This document shows positions 24,659 to 33,025 of a stretch of DNA of 64,000 bases, in pieces. A program made the position numbers and the translations under genes. Source of the DNA: Nitrosomonadales bacterium (GTDB taxonomy: Bacteria; Pseudomonadota; Gammaproteobacteria; Burkholderiales; Gallionellaceae). The notes under the pieces were generated by a model, which ran no database searches, had not been told where the DNA came from, and was given only the letters and a program-made list of their open reading frames with translations. Location: positions 496,001-560,000 of the forward strand of contig JACRME010000008.1 in assembly GCA_016235045.1 (NCBI GenBank), in the 5' to 3' direction. Position 1 is the stretch's first letter. Every line of letters starts with the position of its first letter.

Positions 24659-26071
24659 ATGGTGGCCGCACTGAAGCAAGCCCTCCTCCAAATGAGTTTT
24701 TCGCGCCAGTTCCTGCTGGCGATCATTTCGGTTCTCGCGGCAGGCATGCTTGTCATCGGTTCATGGATAGGACACCTGATCGAGACGAATGCCGTGAACC
24801 GCACCGCCGCAATTTCCGCGGTCTATCTGGAAAGCATTTTTTCGGCACAATTGCAGGACTGGCCCTGCGGAGGCGCAGTGGGCAACCGGGCGCATACCGA
24901 ACTCGACCGCATTTTCGTGACCGGCCCGTTGCACCGCGAAGTGCTGCGTTTCAAGCTTTGGGACGCCGAGGGGCGAATCGACTACAGCAGCGACAATGCA
25001 CAAATCGGCCTTCGTTTCCCGGTCACGGGGCTGCTCGCAGCCGCTTTCTCCGGCAAGGTGCAGGCGCGACTCAGCCAACTCGACGAGACCGACAACCCGC
25101 CGGAACAGGCTCGCTGGTCAGAATTGCTGGAGATCTACGTGCCGATCCGGTCTGGCGCCGATAGCACGGTTGCGGTCGCCGAGTTCTATCTTTCCGTGGA
25201 CGCCCTGAAGCGCGAGATCCACGCCGCCCAACTGCGTAGCTGGGCCCTGGTTGCATTCTCCACTTTTGCGATCTACCTGCTTCTGTTCGGCATGGTGCGC
25301 CGCGCCAGCAACACCATTCGCGAGCAGCGGCAAGACCTGCACCACCAGCTTCGGCAACTGACCGCCTTGCTCGACGAGAACGATCGCATGCGCGAACAAT
25401 TGCGCGAAGCCGGCGTCAGCACGACGACACTCAACGAGGAGTTCCTGATCCGGATTGCCGCCGACCTGCATGACGGGCCCGCGCAGACAATTGCGTTCGC
25501 CCTGATGCGCTTCGACGAGTTTGCCGCCAACTGCCGCGGCTGCGCTTCGTCACCCAGCAATACTGCGCAAGAACTGCACAGCATCCACAGTGCACTGCAA
25601 TCCTCGCTCAAGGATGTGCGCAAGATATCTTCCGGCCTCGCGGTGCCGGGCATGGCCGAATTGACGCTCGCCGAAGCGGCCCGGCGCGCCGTGCGCGATT
25701 TTGAGCACTTGTCCGGGATAGCGGTTCAGTCCGAGATCGATGACGCATTGGGCAAGGCTCCGCTTGCGGTCAAAATCACCGTCTACCGCCTGCTCCAGGA
25801 ATCGCTCACCAACTGCTCGCGGCACGCCCCCAAGGGTGCGCCGAGCGTGCATGTGCAGAAGACCGACGGGGAAGTGCTGGTCGCCATCGCCGACCATGGC
25901 GCCGGATTCGATCCGCAGTCGACTGCCGTAGCCGGGCGGCTCGGACTGGCTTTCATGCGCGAGCGCGTGCGGCTGCTCGGCGGTATCTTTGAAATCGATT
26001 CCGCCCCCGGTCGCGGTACTGTCATCCGCGCCCGTCTCCCTCTTTCAACCGACGAAATCATCCATGGTTAA
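24659..26071 (+). CDS. NarX/DegS-type sensor histidine kinase
   Basis: A 470-residue inner-membrane kinase. Membrane helices at ~16-37 and ~198-215 flank a ~160-residue periplasmic sensing domain containing WPCGG and a PAS/Cache-like DAEGRIDYSS segment. A coiled coil (~222-255) leads to the HisKA_3 phospho-acceptor (IRIAADLHDGPAQTIAFALMRF) and an ATPase domain with the VKITVYRLLQESLTNCSRHA N-box and IADHGAGFDP G-box. GAGGG six bases upstream supports the start at 24659. It overlaps the response regulator gene by eight bases. Position beside the cytochrome operons suggests it senses a redox or donor/acceptor signal, which is inference. Confidence 0.92.
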   Translation: MVAALKQALLQMSFSRQFLLAIISVLAAGMLVIGSWIGHLIETNAVNRTAAISAVYLESIFSAQLQDWPCGGAVGNRAHTELDRIFVTGPLHREVLRFKLWDAEGRIDYSSDNAQIGLRFPVTGLLAAAFSGKVQARLSQLDETDNPPEQARWSELLEIYVPIRSGADSTVAVAEFYLSVDALKREIHAAQLRSWALVAFSTFAIYLLLFGMVRRASNTIREQRQDLHHQLRQLTALLDENDRMREQLREAGVSTTTLNEEFLIRIAADLHDGPAQTIAFALMRFDEFAANCRGCASSPSNTAQELHSIHSALQSSLKDVRKISSGLAVPGMAELTLAEAARRAVRDFEHLSGIAVQSEIDDALGKAPLAVKITVYRLLQESLTNCSRHAPKGAPSVHVQKTDGEVLVAIADHGAGFDPQSTAVAGRLGLAFMRERVRLLGGIFEIDSAPGRGTVIRARLPLSTDEIIHG

Positions 26072-26714
26072 CCCGATCCGCATTCTGCTTGCCGACGACC
26101 ATCCGCTGTTTCGCGAAGGCGTAGCCCATTCGCTCGGTACGGAACCGGACTTTGAAATCGTTGCCCAGGCCGCAAGCGGCGAGGAGGCTGTAGAACTTGC
26201 GCATCAATTGCATCCCGACATTGCGCTGCTGGATGTCACGATGACCGGAATGGGCGGCATTGCCGCGGCCGGAAAAATCGCGGCCGACACGCCCGGCGTA
26301 CGCATCATGATGCTCACCGTCTCCGAAAACCGGGAAAACCTGATGGCGGCCCTCAAGGCCGGGGCGCATGGCTACGTGTTGAAGGGCGTTTCCGCAGGCG
26401 AACTTCGCGCAATTACCCGCCGCGTGGCCGGGGGGGAAGCCTATGTCACGCCGGCCCTGGCCGCCGACATGCTGACCGAGTTTTCGCAACCGCACCCCAT
26501 CGACTCCTTTTCCGAGCTGACCACGCGCGAGACGCAAATCCTGCAATTGCTCAGCCAGGGCCTGACTAACCGGGAAATCGGCGAACGCATGTACCTGGCG
26601 GAAAAAACCGTCAAACATTACATGACGAGCATCCTGCAGAAACTGCATGTGCGCTCGCGCACCGAGGCAGCCTTGATCGCCATGCAGCGCAACGTGGCGG
26701 GTGGCGAACAATAG
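26064..26714 (+). CDS. NarL/FixJ-type response regulator, partner of the preceding kinase
   Basis: A 216-residue DNA-binding regulator. The receiver (~5-122) has LLADDHP, the phospho-acceptor in DIALLDVTMTGMGG and the switch Lys in GYVLKGVSAGEL. A LuxR-type helix-turn-helix follows (~150-210: LTTRETQILQLLSQGLTNRE, AEKTVKHYMTSILQKL). The ATG lies inside the end of the kinase gene, so translation is coupled. It is the likely reader of the AGACC-TT-GGTCT modules at 15577 and 24533. No other regulator is encoded in the cytochrome island. Confidence 0.92.
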   Translation: MVNPIRILLADDHPLFREGVAHSLGTEPDFEIVAQAASGEEAVELAHQLHPDIALLDVTMTGMGGIAAAGKIAADTPGVRIMMLTVSENRENLMAALKAGAHGYVLKGVSAGELRAITRRVAGGEAYVTPALAADMLTEFSQPHPIDSFSELTTRETQILQLLSQGLTNREIGERMYLAEKTVKHYMTSILQKLHVRSRTEAALIAMQRNVAGGEQ

Positions 26715-26793
26715 AGACTGACTGCAAGCTCTCGCGCAAATGGCATTTGTTCGCACCTCATGGTGCGCATCCCGCTCCAGTTTTCCAGACACA

Positions 26794-26824
26794 ATAAAAA
26801 ACCCCGCTTTTTACGGCGGGGTTT
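26794..26824 (-). terminator. Rho-independent terminator of the ActP-like operon
   Basis: AACCCCGC and GCGGGGTT form the stem around an AT-rich loop. On the minus strand it is followed by TTTTATTG, 27 bases after the symporter stop. The plus strand has only a three-T run, so it may act weakly on the converging regulator transcript too. Confidence 0.85.
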
Positions 26825-26850
26825 GAATACTGCGGAACTGCCTGTTGCTG

Positions 26851-28932
26851 TCAGTGTGCCGATGCGGCCTCTGCGTTGATGCCGGTGTTCTGGCGCACGT
26901 AGAGTTCGTCCCACATCTCTTCTGCACGCTTGTCGCGGGTGAACAGCGAACCGAAGATGACCAGCAGGAAGCCCAGCGGGATGGAGATCAGGCCGGGGTT
27001 CTTCAGCAGGAAGAACGGCTTCTCCAGACCCATGATGCTGGTGGTCTGACCTTCGAACTTGGCCAGGTCGCCTTCGGCTTTTGCTTTGGCCTTCTCGACT
27101 GCGGCGATGTCTTTCTTCGCCTTGGCGAGATCGGCTTCGATGGTCGCTTTCAGCTCGGGCGTTGCCGCCCTGGCCAGGTCGGCTTCCAGTGTCGGCAGCT
27201 TGGCGTTCAGGCCGGCCAGCTTCTCGGCAGCGCCCGGCTTGGCCGGTTTCTCGGCCGATGCGGCTTGTGCCGGTTTGGCCAGCACGCAACCTTCCATCGC
27301 GAACAATTCGCACATGAAGCTCGAACGTTCCACCGCAGGTGCGGCTTCCTTGGCAGGCACGGCAGGCTCGCCGTTCAACACCTTGTTGGCCGAGGCGATG
27401 ACTGCCTTCGGATAAGTCATGTTGGGAGAGATCATCACCAGACCGATGGCGGTGACGGTACCCACGATCATGCCGAGGATGATGCCGGTGGTGTTGCACT
27501 TCTTCCAGTACAGCGTGAGGAACACGGCCGGCAGGTTGGAGGACGCCGCCACTGCGAACGCCAGCGCCACCAGGTGCGCCACGTTCTGGCCCTTGGCCAG
27601 GATGCCGACGGTGATCGCGATCACGCCGACGATGCCGGAAGCGACACGCGCTGCGACCACTTGCTCCTTCGGAGTGGCATGGTCGCCGCGGATCACGCCG
27701 ACGTAGATGTCGTGCGCCATCGCGGAAGCAGCCGCCAGCACCAGACCCGCCACCACCGCCACGATGGTGGCGAATGCGACCGCCGCCACGAACGCCAGCA
27801 TGAAGTTACCCAACAGCGAGTTCTCGCCGCCGCCCAGGAACTGCGCCAGCAACGGACCGGCCATATTGCCGCCCGCGTCCACGGACGCGATCTTGTCCGG
27901 ACCGACCAGCATCGCGGCACCGGTGCCCAGGAACAGGGTCAGCACGTAGAAGCCGCCGATGATGCCCATCGCCCAGATCACGGAAGTGCGCGCAGCCTGT
28001 GCCGTCGGCACGGTGAAGAAGCGCATCAGGATGTGCGGCATGCCGGCGGTGCCCAGCACCAGCGCCAGGCCCAGCGAGATCTGGTCGATCGGGTTCTTCA
28101 GGAACAGACCCGGTTCGAGGAAGCGCTGACCCAGCTCTTCCGGCGTCATGGTGGCCGCCTTGTCGCCCAGCAACTTGGCGACTTGTTTCTGCACATCGGC
28201 ATCGCCGACCACGGCTTGCAGATAATCCGGCAGGCTGAAACCGTAAGGAGACCAGACCAGGAACACCAGGATGATGGAAGCGGTTACCAGCAGCACCGCC
28301 TTGGTGATCTGCACCCAGGTGGTCGCCTTCATGCCGCCGAACACCACGTAAGCCAGCATCAGGATGCCCACGCCGATCACGGAGATCTCGTAGTCGATAC
28401 CGATCAGCGTCTTGATCAGCACGCCGCCGCCGACCATCTGTGCGGTCAGGTAGAAGGTGGAGACGGTGATGGTGGACAGCGCCGCCACGGTCTTGGTCTT
28501 CTTGGGGTCGTTACGGAACGCGAGGATGTCGCCCATGGTGTACTTGCCGATGTTGCGGCAAGGCTCGGCGATCACCAGCAACACGGTGATGTACGCCACC
28601 AGCCAGCCCACGGAATACATGAAACCATCGTAGCCGTACAGCGAGATCAGGCCCGCGATACCGAGGAAGGACGCGGCGGACAGATAGTCGCCCGCGATCG
28701 CCCAGCCGTTCTGGATGCCGCTGACCGAACGGCCCGCCGCGTAGAACTCGGAAGTCGTGTGCGTGCTGCGTGCGGCCCAGAAGGTGATGGCCATGGTGAT
28801 CGCGATGATCACGCCGAATACGGTGAAGGTCATCCACTTGAACTCGTCGGCGACCGCGCCGTTGCCCGCGAACGCTGCACCGCTGGCGCCCAGGGCGACC
28901 GCGGACAGCATCAATTTATTCAACATACTCAT
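26851..28932 (-). CDS. ActP-like cation/acetate symporter (SSS family) with a coiled-coil insert
   Basis: A sodium:solute symporter of 693 residues, longer than E. coli ActP (549). The core has the family's FYAAGRSVSGIQNGWAIAGD, GKYTMGDILAFRN and AGMPHILMRFFTVPTAQAAR segments and some 13 membrane helices. Between the last two helices there is a ~114-residue insert (518-631) with a two-Cys stretch (MCELFAMEGC) and an Ala/Lys/Glu-rich heptad-like helix (DLAKAKKDIAAVEKAKAK). The ATG at 28932 shares one base with the DUF485 stop (TGATG). DUF485 plus ActP is the standard acetate uptake pair; linkage to the DUF294/exonuclease genes upstream is also common. The substrate is inferred as acetate or a similar short acid. 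Confidence 0.88.
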   Translation of the reverse strand: MSMLNKLMLSAVALGASGAAFAGNGAVADEFKWMTFTVFGVIIAITMAITFWAARSTHTTSEFYAAGRSVSGIQNGWAIAGDYLSAASFLGIAGLISLYGYDGFMYSVGWLVAYITVLLVIAEPCRNIGKYTMGDILAFRNDPKKTKTVAALSTITVSTFYLTAQMVGGGVLIKTLIGIDYEISVIGVGILMLAYVVFGGMKATTWVQITKAVLLVTASIILVFLVWSPYGFSLPDYLQAVVGDADVQKQVAKLLGDKAATMTPEELGQRFLEPGLFLKNPIDQISLGLALVLGTAGMPHILMRFFTVPTAQAARTSVIWAMGIIGGFYVLTLFLGTGAAMLVGPDKIASVDAGGNMAGPLLAQFLGGGENSLLGNFMLAFVAAVAFATIVAVVAGLVLAAASAMAHDIYVGVIRGDHATPKEQVVAARVASGIVGVIAITVGILAKGQNVAHLVALAFAVAASSNLPAVFLTLYWKKCNTTGIILGMIVGTVTAIGLVMISPNMTYPKAVIASANKVLNGEPAVPAKEAAPAVERSSFMCELFAMEGCVLAKPAQAASAEKPAKPGAAEKLAGLNAKLPTLEADLARAATPELKATIEADLAKAKKDIAAVEKAKAKAEGDLAKFEGQTTSIMGLEKPFFLLKNPGLISIPLGFLLVIFGSLFTRDKRAEEMWDELYVRQNTGINAEAASAH

Positions 28933-29252
28933 CAGATTCTCCCGCTATTCACATCGTTGATGATCTCTTGCGCCATCGCGTCGAATTGGGCATTGGCCTT
29001 CTTCGAGTAGACGAACGCGATCACCCAGGCCACCACGAACTCGGACAAGGCGAACAGCAGGCCGAAGTTGACCACGCCCCACACCTTGGTGTTGAACAGT
29101 TCCTTGTAATAAGCCGCGCCGATGGGCAACAGGAAGTAATAGACGATGGAAAAGACCATCAGCCCCCACAGGAAGAAAGTCTTCTTCCGGTGCAGAGCCT
29201 GAAACTTGGGATCGGCGTCGATCACCGCCCAATTGAAGTTGCTGCTGGACAT
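28932..29252 (-). CDS. DUF485 membrane protein, ActP partner
   Basis: A 106-residue protein with two membrane helices (FFLWGLMVFSIVYYFLLPIG; VVNFGLLFALSEFVVAWVIAFVY) and an N-terminal FQALHRKKTFF segment typical of DUF485 (YjcH). It precedes the symporter gene with a one-base overlap (TGATG). Such proteins are nearly always encoded before ActP-type symporters; their role in transport is not known. GGAGCTTAC before the ATG is a good ribosome site. Phased TTAC repeats (29325-29374) lie upstream. Confidence 0.92.
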   Translation of the reverse strand: MSSSNFNWAVIDADPKFQALHRKKTFFLWGLMVFSIVYYFLLPIGAAYYKELFNTKVWGVVNFGLLFALSEFVVAWVIAFVYSKKANAQFDAMAQEIINDVNSGRI

Positions 29253-29324
29253 GTAAGCTCCTTTATTTATAAAAAGAAGGGTTTAAGAAAAACCCCACTT
29301 CCCCCTATCAAACCGGGCGGGAGA

Positions 29325-29374
29325 TTACGGCAGGAGACTTACGATCAACTTACGGAGCCTTACGCTCAGCTTAC
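29325..29374. promoter_or_regulatory. Helically phased TTAC direct repeats upstream of DUF485-actP
   Basis: TTAC occurs at 29325, 29339, 29350, 29360 and 29371, i.e. steps of 14, 11, 10 and 11 bases (four of the five as TTACG). They lie 73-122 bases upstream of the DUF485 start and run into the last codons of the exonuclease gene. One-turn spacing is what a multimeric activator site would show. Function is inferred. Confidence 0.4.
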
Positions 29375-30070
29375 AGCGCTGACCCAGCGTTGCGCCTTTT
29401 CCAGATCCTGCAGTTCGGCGTAGCTGGCGATGTCCTTTTCGGCCGCATGCGAGTGCGCGACCTGGAGAAGCTGGGCGGTGGCGAGCGCGTCGGCGAGCGC
29501 GTTGTGGCGCGCGTCGATGCGGATGTTGAAGTGCCCGATCCAGTCGTCCAGCGCGCGCAGCTTGCGCGCCAGCGGCGGATGCAGGCCCGGCATCACGTAG
29601 GCGAGGTCAAGCCAGGGATGCTTGAGGTTGAGCCCGAGATAATCGCGCAGGGCGCGCTTGATCATGGTCTCGTCGAAGGTCACATGGAAAGCCACCAGCG
29701 GCGATTTGCCGAGGTATTCGAGAAAAGCCAGCAAGGCTTCGGCCGGCGCTTCGCCTTCGAGCTGCGCCGAAGTGCCGATGCCATGCAGCAGGATGTTGTC
29801 CTTCTCGCTGGCGGCGCGCTGCTGCAACACCACATAGAAACTGTCGCCCAGCGCGATCCGGCCGTTGACCACCGCCACCGCGCCGATGGAGATCAACCGG
29901 TCCTGCATCAGATTGAGGCCGGTGGTTTCCACATCCACCACCACATAGCGCGATTCGCCGACCGGCGCTTTGAGTTCGACCGGCGGCAATGCCTGCCATG
30001 CGGCCAGGCGATGTTGTTGATCGGCGCCCAGTTTTGGTTTATGCCCGAACCAACTGCCCAGCCAGCTCAT
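29366..30070 (-). CDS. DEDDh 3'-5' exonuclease, DnaQ-like
   Basis: A 234-residue exonuclease of the DNA polymerase III epsilon type. It shows Exo I (VVVDVETTGLN), Exo II (LVAFHVTFDETMIKRAL) and Exo III (ARHNALADALATAQLL) motifs with the acidic residues and His intact. The N-terminal ~40 residues are outside the domain. The start ATG shares one base with the stop of the DUF294 gene (TGATG). A cNMP/CBS/DUF294 protein followed by such an exonuclease is a recurrent pair near acetate symporters in proteobacteria. Whether it acts on DNA or RNA is unknown. Confidence 0.9.
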   Translation of the reverse strand: MSWLGSWFGHKPKLGADQQHRLAAWQALPPVELKAPVGESRYVVVDVETTGLNLMQDRLISIGAVAVVNGRIALGDSFYVVLQQRAASEKDNILLHGIGTSAQLEGEAPAEALLAFLEYLGKSPLVAFHVTFDETMIKRALRDYLGLNLKHPWLDLAYVMPGLHPPLARKLRALDDWIGHFNIRIDARHNALADALATAQLLQVAHSHAAEKDIASYAELQDLEKAQRWVSAVS

Positions 30071-31986
30071 CACAGGTGATACTCCAGCGCCAGCCTGGCC
30101 TGCAGCTTGCGCGCCTGGCGGAACGCTTCCTTGAGGATGCGACGGTCGAGTTCGTTGAGTTTCTCCGGATCGATCAGGTTGTCCAGCGCATCGTCGCCCG
30201 CCCCCTGCGCGCTCTCCTCGTCGTGATGGCGCAGGCGCAGCACCTGGATGAACAGCAGCGCATCCACCCAGGCATCGATCTCGGATATGTGGATGTTCAT
30301 CTTGTCCGCGCACAGGCGCAGGCGCTGGATGGTATTGGTCTGGGTCACTCCCGCCGCCAGACCGAAAATGCGCGCCGCATCGACGAACGGGGTGATGCCG
30401 TTCAATTTCAGGTCGAGCTTGTTCTCCTTGCCCAGCACGAAATCGCGCACCACGCCCAGCGGCGGACGGTTGTGCAGCGCGTTTTCGGCCATCATGTGCA
30501 GGAAGCGGCTGTTGTCGCTGGCGACATGCGCCAGCCAGCCGCGCAGGTCGTCGGCCAGATGCTGCGCGCCGTAGAGCGCGCGGAAATCGAAGAAGATGGA
30601 GGCATTCAACAGCGATTCCGGCGAGCCGCCGCTGATCCAGTTCGAGAAAGTGCGCTTCCATTCCTCCAGCGACAGGCACCACTTCGGATTGCTCGCCATG
30701 ATCTCGCCCTTGCACAAGGGGAAACCGCACAGCGCCAGCGTCTCGTTGATGCGGCGCGCGACCGGCAGCAGTTTTGCGCGCACCTGATCCGCATCCATCC
30801 CTTCCGGCACGGTGAAAATGATGGCGTTGTCCTGGTCGGTGTTGAGCGTCTGCTCGAAACGCCCCTCCGAGCCCAGCGCCATCCAGCACATACCTTCGCA
30901 CAGCGGCGTGCCGATCAGGCCGCTGGCCTTGCATTCCAGTTCCACCACGCGCGCGGTGAGCAGGTCGTTGAAGGCGGAGATGAACTGGGTCAGTTGTTCC
31001 GGCGCCACGCCCTGCGCCATCATGCTGTGCGCCATGCGGCGGATGTCGGCAGCGCCCTGCTGCAACACCTGCGGCGTGTCGGCGCTGCGGATGGCCGTAC
31101 CGATCTGGCGCAGGCCGACGCGTTGCAGCGCGAACAGGTCTTTCTCCGACACCAGTCCGGCCAGCTTGCCGTTCTCCACCACCAGCACATGGCGGAAGCC
31201 GTGCTTGGCCATCATCAGCGCCGCCTCGTGTGCCAGCGCCTGCGGCGGCAGGGTGTTCAATTGCATGCTCATCACTTCGAGCACCGGCTGGTCGAGGTCG
31301 ATCTGCGGGATGGCGATTCGGTCCAGCACGTCGTGCAGGGTCATGATGCCGAGCGGCCGCCCGTCCTCGTCCACCGCCACCATGGAACCGATGCGCTGGT
31401 CGCGCATGATCTCCAGCGCCCGGCGTATGGAAGTCTCGGGAGCGCAGGTCACCGGCGCGCGGCGGACGATGGCCGACAGCGGACTGGCCAGCGATTGCTG
31501 CTCGACGCTGGACTGGCTGTATTGCGCCTGGATGATCTGCTTGGAATGCTCGAGCAGGTTGGCGATGCGCCGCGTGCAGAAATCGCGGAACGCGGCGCTC
31601 AGTCCGATCAGTTCGCGGAAGTCCGCCGCCGGAAGCTCGTAGCAGAAGATATCGGTGCCCGCGCGATAGACGCTCGCCACCGGACGGTTTGCCAGCAATG
31701 CGCCGAGCGGAAAGCACTCGCCTTCCATCAACTCCAGCCAGGTATCCGCATCCGACGCCTTGGCGACGTTCTGCTCGCCATGCACCACGCCCTGCTTGAT
31801 GACGAGGAAGCGATCCACCGCGCCCCGCTCCGGCGACACGATCACCTCGCCCTCGGTGTAGTAACCGAGGCTCATGCGCTCCAGCATCCACATCACATGC
31901 GCGAGTTCCATGCGGTCGAACGGCGCGTGTTTGGTGATGAAAGCAAATTCCGAAGGATGGATAGCACTCAAGATATATTTCTCCAA
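30070..31986 (-). CDS. cNMP-binding/CBS/DUF294 nucleotidyltransferase-like protein
   Basis: A 638-residue cytoplasmic protein. An N-terminal cyclic-nucleotide-binding-like domain (~15-145: RFLVIKQGVVHG, EGECFPLGALLANR) is followed by two CBS domains (~165-290: IRRALEIMRDQRIGSMVAVDE; VLVVENGKLAGLVSEKDL). A DUF294 nucleotidyltransferase domain has the GSEGRFEQTLNTDQDNAIIF active-site signature, and a DUF294 C-terminal domain closes the protein. The layout resembles GlnD-like signal enzymes; the substrate is unknown. The cNMP domain may bind cAMP or cyclic di-GMP. First gene of the group with the exonuclease, DUF485 and ActP. Confidence 0.9.
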   Translation of the reverse strand: MEKYILSAIHPSEFAFITKHAPFDRMELAHVMWMLERMSLGYYTEGEVIVSPERGAVDRFLVIKQGVVHGEQNVAKASDADTWLELMEGECFPLGALLANRPVASVYRAGTDIFCYELPAADFRELIGLSAAFRDFCTRRIANLLEHSKQIIQAQYSQSSVEQQSLASPLSAIVRRAPVTCAPETSIRRALEIMRDQRIGSMVAVDEDGRPLGIMTLHDVLDRIAIPQIDLDQPVLEVMSMQLNTLPPQALAHEAALMMAKHGFRHVLVVENGKLAGLVSEKDLFALQRVGLRQIGTAIRSADTPQVLQQGAADIRRMAHSMMAQGVAPEQLTQFISAFNDLLTARVVELECKASGLIGTPLCEGMCWMALGSEGRFEQTLNTDQDNAIIFTVPEGMDADQVRAKLLPVARRINETLALCGFPLCKGEIMASNPKWCLSLEEWKRTFSNWISGGSPESLLNASIFFDFRALYGAQHLADDLRGWLAHVASDNSRFLHMMAENALHNRPPLGVVRDFVLGKENKLDLKLNGITPFVDAARIFGLAAGVTQTNTIQRLRLCADKMNIHISEIDAWVDALLFIQVLRLRHHDEESAQGAGDDALDNLIDPEKLNELDRRILKEAFRQARKLQARLALEYHL

Positions 31987-32001
31987 AAAAACCGGAAACC
32001 C

Positions 32002-32128
32002 TTAGCCACAGAGTACACAGAGGGCACAGAGAAGTCTGGTGGATAGTCTTAGACCTTGCGTAATTGTATTAAGGGTAGTGCGTCATGGTTCGTTAGACGC
32101 TTTCTCTGTGAACTCTGTGGCAAATAAG
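32002..32128. repeat. Inverted-repeat intergenic element (CCACAGAG type)
   Basis: Arms TTAGCCACAGAGTACACAGAG and, inverted, CTCTGTGAACTCTGTGGCAAATAA (an imperfect match) face each other across ~70 bases in the gap between trpC and the DUF294 gene. This CCACAGAG/CTCTGTGG type of arm is familiar from intergenic repeats of many bacteria. Only one copy is in this window. Confidence 0.65.
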
Positions 32129-32130
32129 GT

Positions 32131-32943
32131 TTATGTCTTTTCGCCGAACACCTTCTCCAGCTCCGCGCCCGGATCGTCCGCGCGCATGAACGCCTCGCCG
32201 ACCAGGAAGGCATGTACCTGGTGGTCGCGCATCAGCTTCACATCCTGCGCGGTGAAAATGCCGCTCTCGGTGACGACGATGCGATCTTGCCCTTTGTCCG
32301 ACGCGGCGATGACGGGCAGCAGATCGAGCGTGGTTTGCAGGCTAACGTCAAAGGTGCGCAGGTTGCGGTTGTTGATGCCGATCAGCGGCGTCGCCAATTG
32401 CAGGGCGATCTCCAGTTCCTTGCCGTCGTGCACCTCCACCAGCACGTCCATCCCCAGTTTGTGCGCCAGGGTTTCCAGCGCCTTCATCTGGTTCAGCGTC
32501 AGCGCCGCCGCGATCAGCAGGATCGCATCCGCGCCCATCGCGCGCGCCTGGTAGACCTGGTATTCGTGCACCATGAAATCCTTGCGCAGCACCGGCAAAC
32601 TGCAAGCCGCACGCGCCTGCTGCAGGTACTCGGCGCTGCCCTGGAAGAACTGCTCGTCGGTAAGCACCGACAGGCAGGCCGCGCCGTGGCGGGCATAGCT
32701 GCCCGCGATTTCCGCCGGGCGGAAGTCAGCGCGAATGACCCCTTTGCTCGGACTGGCTTTCTTGATCTCGGCGATAACGGCGGGCTGGCCTGCCGCAATC
32801 CTGCCGCGAATGGCACCGGCGAAATCGCGCACCGGCGCGGCCTGCTCGGCTTCGGCGCGAATGGCAGGCAATGGCTTGGCCGACAATGCGGCCGCGACTT
32901 CCTGGTTCTTGACTGCGAGTATCTTGTTGAGGATATCGGACAT
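32131..32943 (-). CDS. trpC: Indole-3-glycerol-phosphate synthase
   Basis: Closes the ring of CdRP to indole-3-glycerol phosphate in tryptophan synthesis. The 270-residue barrel carries all the diagnostic strands: [16 protein letters not shown] (catalytic Lys), [39 protein letters not shown] and VTESGI. AAGAAGG six bases upstream supports the ATG at 32943. The other trp genes are not adjacent in the window, though in many betaproteobacteria trpC ends a trpEGDC row. It is divergent from proA, with an 82-base gap holding both promoters. Confidence 0.96.
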   Translation of the reverse strand: MSDILNKILAVKNQEVAAALSAKPLPAIRAEAEQAAPVRDFAGAIRGRIAAGQPAVIAEIKKASPSKGVIRADFRPAEIAGSYARHGAACLSVLTDEQFFQGSAEYLQQARAACSLPVLRKDFMVHEYQVYQARAMGADAILLIAAALTLNQMKALETLAHKLGMDVLVEVHDGKELEIALQLATPLIGINNRNLRTFDVSLQTTLDLLPVIAASDKGQDRIVVTESGIFTAQDVKLMRDHQVHAFLVGEAFMRADDPGAELEKVFGEKT

Positions 32944-33025
32944 GCTGTGCCTTCTTGAATAAGGCAGGCATTCTAGCGCATGCGGAATGCTAAAATGCAC
33001 ACCTGCTCCAATATAGAGACACACG

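Noticed and set aside
12580-26714. Calling the island an acquired genomic island with attachment sites
   Set aside because: No integrase, tRNA target, direct-repeat ends or base-composition shift could be seen at its borders.
26845-29010. 721-codon plus-strand frame opposite the ActP-like gene
   Set aside because: Complement of a conserved transporter; its translation is low-complexity His/Asp/Gln-rich, typical of antisense frames.
30070-31891. Long minus-strand frame joining the exonuclease upstream through the DUF294 region
   Set aside because: The exonuclease domain begins at the ATG at 30070; upstream codons are the wrong frame of the DUF294 gene.
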